Below, piece by piece: positions 4,352-6,711 of a DNA stretch of 6,711 nucleotides. The notes under the pieces are model-generated. The model was not told the DNA's origin. It ran no database searches and was given only the letters and a program-made list of their open reading frames with translations. How positions within the stretch are numbered: the stretch's first letter is position 1; each line of letters begins with the position of its first letter. The stretch spans positions 1 through 6,711 of the forward strand of contig CAZEMA010000123.1 in the NCBI GenBank assembly GCA_964513155.1, given 5' to 3'. The position numbers were made by a program, and so were the translations under genes. The DNA is from DATEAV01 sp964513155 (lineage in GTDB: Bacteria; Chloroflexota; Anaerolineae; Anaerolineales; E44-bin32).

Positions 4352-5857
4352 ATGGGTGAACTCAGCGAACTCGAGCAGATCCGGCTTGCCAAGCTGGAGA
4401 AGCTTCGCCAAGCAGGGATGGAACCCTACCCGACCCGCGTCTCCCGCACCCACACGACCGGCGAGGCCATCCGTGCTTTCGAGGCCTCGGATGGCAAAAC
4501 GCGCATGGAGGCTACGGTCGTGGGCAGGCTGCGGTCGATCCGCCGGATGGGCAAGACGGTCTTCGCCCACATCGAAGACGGCTCGGGACCGCTGCAGCTC
4601 TACCTGCGAGCGGACGACCTCGGCCCGGAACGGCTTGCCCTTTTCAACGACCTGTTCGACCTGGGGGATTTCGTCCAGGCCACCGGCCACCTCTTCCGCA
4701 CCCGCACCGGGGAGGTGACGCTGCGCCTCTCGGACCTGAGGATGGTGGCCAAGGCCATTAGCCCGCTCCCGGCTGCAAAGGAGGAGAGGGTCGATGGAAA
4801 GCGCATCACCCACTCGGCCTTCGCCGATCCGGAGGCGCGCTACCGCGAACGCTACACCGATCTCGCGGTCAATGCTGAGGTGCGGCAGGTCTTCCGGACG
4901 CGGGCCAAGGTGGTACGGGCGGCGCGCGAGTTCTTGGATGAACGCGGCTTCATCGAGGTCGAGACGCCCGTGCTCCAACCGATCTACGGTGGAGCCGCGG
5001 CCCACCCCTTTGTCACCCATCACAATCAGCTCCACCAGGATCTATACCTGCGCGTCTCGTTTGAGCTGTACCTCAAGCGTCTGCTGGTGGGGGGGCTCGA
5101 GCGGGTGTACGAGATCGGGCGAGACTTCCGCAACGAGGGCGTCTCCTTCAAGCACAACCCTGAGTTCACCATGCTTGAGTTCTACATGGCCTACGCCGAC
5201 TACCAGGACGTCATGGCCCTCACCGAGCAGATGGTGGCGGCTGTCGCGGAGAAGGCCACCGGCTCAACCCGCATCACCTATGACAACCAGATCGTCGACC
5301 TGACCCCGCCCTGGGCGCGCCACGATCTTCGAACGGTCGTGGCTGAGCGCTCCGGCATCAATCTGGCCGAGGTGCCAACGGCCGAGGCGCTTCGCCAGGC
5401 GATGGTCTCCCTTGGGCATGAGCCAAAGCCAGGCACCACCCGTGGCAAGCTGATCGAATCGCTGCTGGCCCACTACGTCGAGCCGACGCTGATCCAGCCG
5501 ACCTTCATCTATGACTACCCACGTGACATCTCTCCCCTGGCTAAGAGCAAACCCGGCGATCCTTCGACGGTCGAGCGCTTCGAGGCCTTCGTGCTCGGCT
5601 TGGAGCTGTGCAACGCCTTTACCGAGCTGAACGATCCACTGGACCAGGAGCAGCGCTTCCTTGAGGGGCGGCGCGACTATCAGGCGGGCGACGAGGAGCG
5701 GCATCCCATGGATGAGGATTACCTGCGGGCCATGCGCTACGGGATGCCACCCTGCGGCGGCTTCGGCATGGGCATCGACCGCCTGACCATGATCCTCACG
5801 GGGCAGGCCACCATCCGTGAGGTGATCCTCTTCCCGCTTCTCCGCAGCCGCGAGTGA
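4352..5857 (+). CDS. lysS: Lysyl-tRNA synthetase, class II
   Basis: A 501-residue cytoplasmic enzyme that activates lysine with ATP and charges tRNA-Lys. An N-terminal helix (ELSELEQIRLAKLEKLRQAG) leads into an OB-fold anticodon-binding domain (about 45-145, with MEATVVGRLRSIRRMGKTVF). The class II catalytic domain follows with motif 1 (FLDERGFIEVETPVLQP, 194-210), the PIYGGAAAHPFVTHHN segment, motif 2 (FRNEG at 259-263 and KHNPEFTMLE at 267-276) and motif 3 (GFGMGIDRL, 470-478, Arg477). Length is normal and all key motifs are intact. ATG 4352 is chosen because GAGGTG (4336-4341) lies upstream and the family begins this way; a GTG at 4313 would add 13 residues without a ribosome binding site. 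The upstream terminator implies a separate promoter, which I could not identify; no riboswitch or T-box is recognisable. Confidence 0.97.
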   Translation: MGELSELEQIRLAKLEKLRQAGMEPYPTRVSRTHTTGEAIRAFEASDGKTRMEATVVGRLRSIRRMGKTVFAHIEDGSGPLQLYLRADDLGPERLALFNDLFDLGDFVQATGHLFRTRTGEVTLRLSDLRMVAKAISPLPAAKEERVDGKRITHSAFADPEARYRERYTDLAVNAEVRQVFRTRAKVVRAAREFLDERGFIEVETPVLQPIYGGAAAHPFVTHHNQLHQDLYLRVSFELYLKRLLVGGLERVYEIGRDFRNEGVSFKHNPEFTMLEFYMAYADYQDVMALTEQMVAAVAEKATGSTRITYDNQIVDLTPPWARHDLRTVVAERSGINLAEVPTAEALRQAMVSLGHEPKPGTTRGKLIESLLAHYVEPTLIQPTFIYDYPRDISPLAKSKPGDPSTVERFEAFVLGLELCNAFTELNDPLDQEQRFLEGRRDYQAGDEERHPMDEDYLRAMRYGMPPCGGFGMGIDRLTMILTGQATIREVILFPLLRSRE

Positions 5858-5874
5858 GAGCCTGGCGGGACGCT

Positions 5875-5911
5875 GGCGTCGACGCCCCACTTGGCCCAGA
5901 CCCAAGGTGGG
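5875..5911 (+). repeat. Palindrome and adjacent hairpin after lysS
   Basis: GGCGTCGACGCC (5875-5886) is a perfect 12-bp palindrome. Right after it, CCCACTTGG (5886-5894) pairs with CCAA and GTGGG (5902-5905, 5907-5911) with a single bulged G. There is no T-tract, so this is at best a weak or factor-assisted terminator for lysS in the 82-bp gap before the next gene. Confidence 0.35.
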
Positions 5912-5939
5912 AGCTGGCATGCGGAGTTGAGAGGTATCG

Positions 5940-6566
5940 ATGCCGTATGATTCCGGCCCGTGGGAATCGATCTTCCAGCGGGAGGGCCATGTCTTTCCGG
6001 AGCCCTTCCCGCGCTTCGAGGAGCTGATCGCAGCCTTCCAGCAGCACCGTTGCCGGCGCATTCTTGACTTGGGGTCTGGTACGGGCAGGCACGTGGTCCA
6101 TCTCGTCAAGAATGGTTTCCAGGTTGTGGGGCTGGACCAGGCGCCGACCGGATTGCGGCTCACCCGCCAATGGCTGGCCGAGGAGAGTTTGACCGCCTCC
6201 CTCGTGCGGGGCGACATGCGGCGCCCCTTCCCCTTTGGCGACGGCGTCTTCGACGGCCTCCTTTCGACGCAAGTGATTCATCATGCAGTCCTGGCCACTG
6301 TTCGGAGGACGATTGCTGAGATGCTGCGGGTCCTCCGGGTGGGAGGGGTTCTGTTCGTGACCGTGCCGGCGCGCAAGGATGAGGATGCCGGGTATGAGGA
6401 GATCGAGCCGAACACCTTCGTCCCGGTCACGGGCCATGAAAAGGGATTGCCCCATCACATCTTCTCCCCGGAGGGACTGCGCGCCGAATTCAGCTTCCTG
6501 CGTCTCCAGGATCTCTCGGTGCGCGGGTCGGTGGTCCTTGCGCTCCTGGGTGTGAAGGTATCCTAG
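5940..6566 (+). CDS. Class I SAM-dependent methyltransferase, substrate unknown
   Basis: A 208-residue predicted cytoplasmic methyltransferase of the Methyltransf_11/25 type. Motif I, ILDLGSGTGRH (41-51), is the glycine-rich SAM loop. Asp66 in VVGLDQAP is the usual acidic ribose contact. GDM with Asp92 is the adenine-side acidic motif. FDGLLSTQVIHH followed by LRVLRVGGVLFVTVP is the motif IV to post-motif region. The later NTFVPVTGHEKGLPHHIFSPEGL segment is shared by a subgroup of small methyltransferases that I cannot assign a substrate. The N-terminus (PYDSGPWESIFQREG) probably contributes to the substrate pocket. GAGAGGT ahead of ATG 5940 supports the start; an in-frame ATG at 5919 is blocked by a stop. 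It lies 82 bp after lysS and has no clear pathway link to it. Confidence 0.88.
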   Translation: MPYDSGPWESIFQREGHVFPEPFPRFEELIAAFQQHRCRRILDLGSGTGRHVVHLVKNGFQVVGLDQAPTGLRLTRQWLAEESLTASLVRGDMRRPFPFGDGVFDGLLSTQVIHHAVLATVRRTIAEMLRVLRVGGVLFVTVPARKDEDAGYEEIEPNTFVPVTGHEKGLPHHIFSPEGLRAEFSFLRLQDLSVRGSVVLALLGVKVS

Positions 6567-6711
6567 GGAGGCTTGGCGATTGGGCAGGCTCAACGATCGG
6601 TGGTGGGGCAGGGCGGCGCCATCGTCCCGGAGTCCGCGCCGGGGATGTGGGCCACTCCTCCGTCATGTCCCGAGCCCGCTTTGGCCCTGCAAGAGATCGC
6701 GGTTTCCGGTC
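6567..6711. other. Window end without a recognisable gene
   Basis: After the methyltransferase stop, the same frame stays open to the edge. A TTG (6573) and a GTG (6600) could start a gene, but the only SD-like sequence, GGGAGG (6566-6571), is one base from the TTG. The translation (including GMWATPPSCPEPALALQEI) resembles no family I know. It may be the 5' end of the next gene or plain intergenic DNA. Confidence 0.3.

Noticed and set aside
1..5857. Functional linkage of tRNA-Lys and lysS in one locus
   Set aside because: They are about 4 kb apart on opposite strands with unrelated genes between. Co-occurrence is most simply chance.
5264..6217. 317-residue minus-strand open frame across lysS and the methyltransferase gene
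   Set aside because: It is antisense to conserved motifs of both genes, spans their intergenic gap, and shows no family signature.
1..6711. CRISPR array, insertion sequence or phage attachment site at the tRNA
   Set aside because: There are no regularly spaced repeats, transposase or integrase motifs. The right side of the tRNA, its 5' end, shows no duplicated tRNA fragment within the window; its 3' side is outside.

Overview
This is a GC-rich bacterial window of ordinary chromosomal character. The GreA and LysS wording (for example ENAEYEAAKNEQAFVEGR in GreA and FKHNPEFTMLEFY in LysS) and the greA-lysS adjacency suggest a Chloroflexota-type organism. That is an inference from remembered family patterns, not from a search. 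No phage, transposon, CRISPR or toxin signature was seen.

Layout. A tRNA-Lys(TTT) gene on the minus strand runs off the left edge (1-71). After about 250 bp of intergenic DNA with promoter-like and repeat elements, a plus-strand cluster begins: a PadR-family regulator (about 326-862), the molybdate-binding lipoprotein ModA (908-1750), the molybdate permease ModB (1753-2607), and a PIG-L/LmbE-type deacetylase (2604-3395) that overlaps the modB stop codon by four bases. Spacing suggests one transcript. The ModC ATPase expected after modB is not here, so the transporter as seen is incomplete.

A 338-bp gene-free stretch follows (3396-3733). Its first part is dense with C/G-rich inverted and direct repeats. 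Its last part holds a near-consensus sigma70-type promoter and a leader with a terminator-like hairpin ahead of greA (3734-4201). A strong intrinsic terminator (4219-4254) closes greA. lysS (4352-5857, class II lysyl-tRNA synthetase) follows, then a small class I SAM-dependent methyltransferase of unknown substrate (5940-6566), then 145 bp without a recognisable gene.

How the genes relate. The first cluster would import molybdate (or tungstate), possibly under PadR rather than the usual ModE control. The deacetylase has no obvious link to that pathway. greA and lysS are housekeeping genes for transcript-elongation rescue and lysine tRNA charging; the tRNA-Lys about 4 kb away is its substrate, but the two are unlikely to be co-regulated. 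I found no clear new biological system. The points most worth a second look are the greA leader hairpin, the structured repeat region upstream of it, the PadR-modAB pairing without modC, the possible internal leaderless start of the deacetylase, and a D-to-E change at a GreA tip residue.
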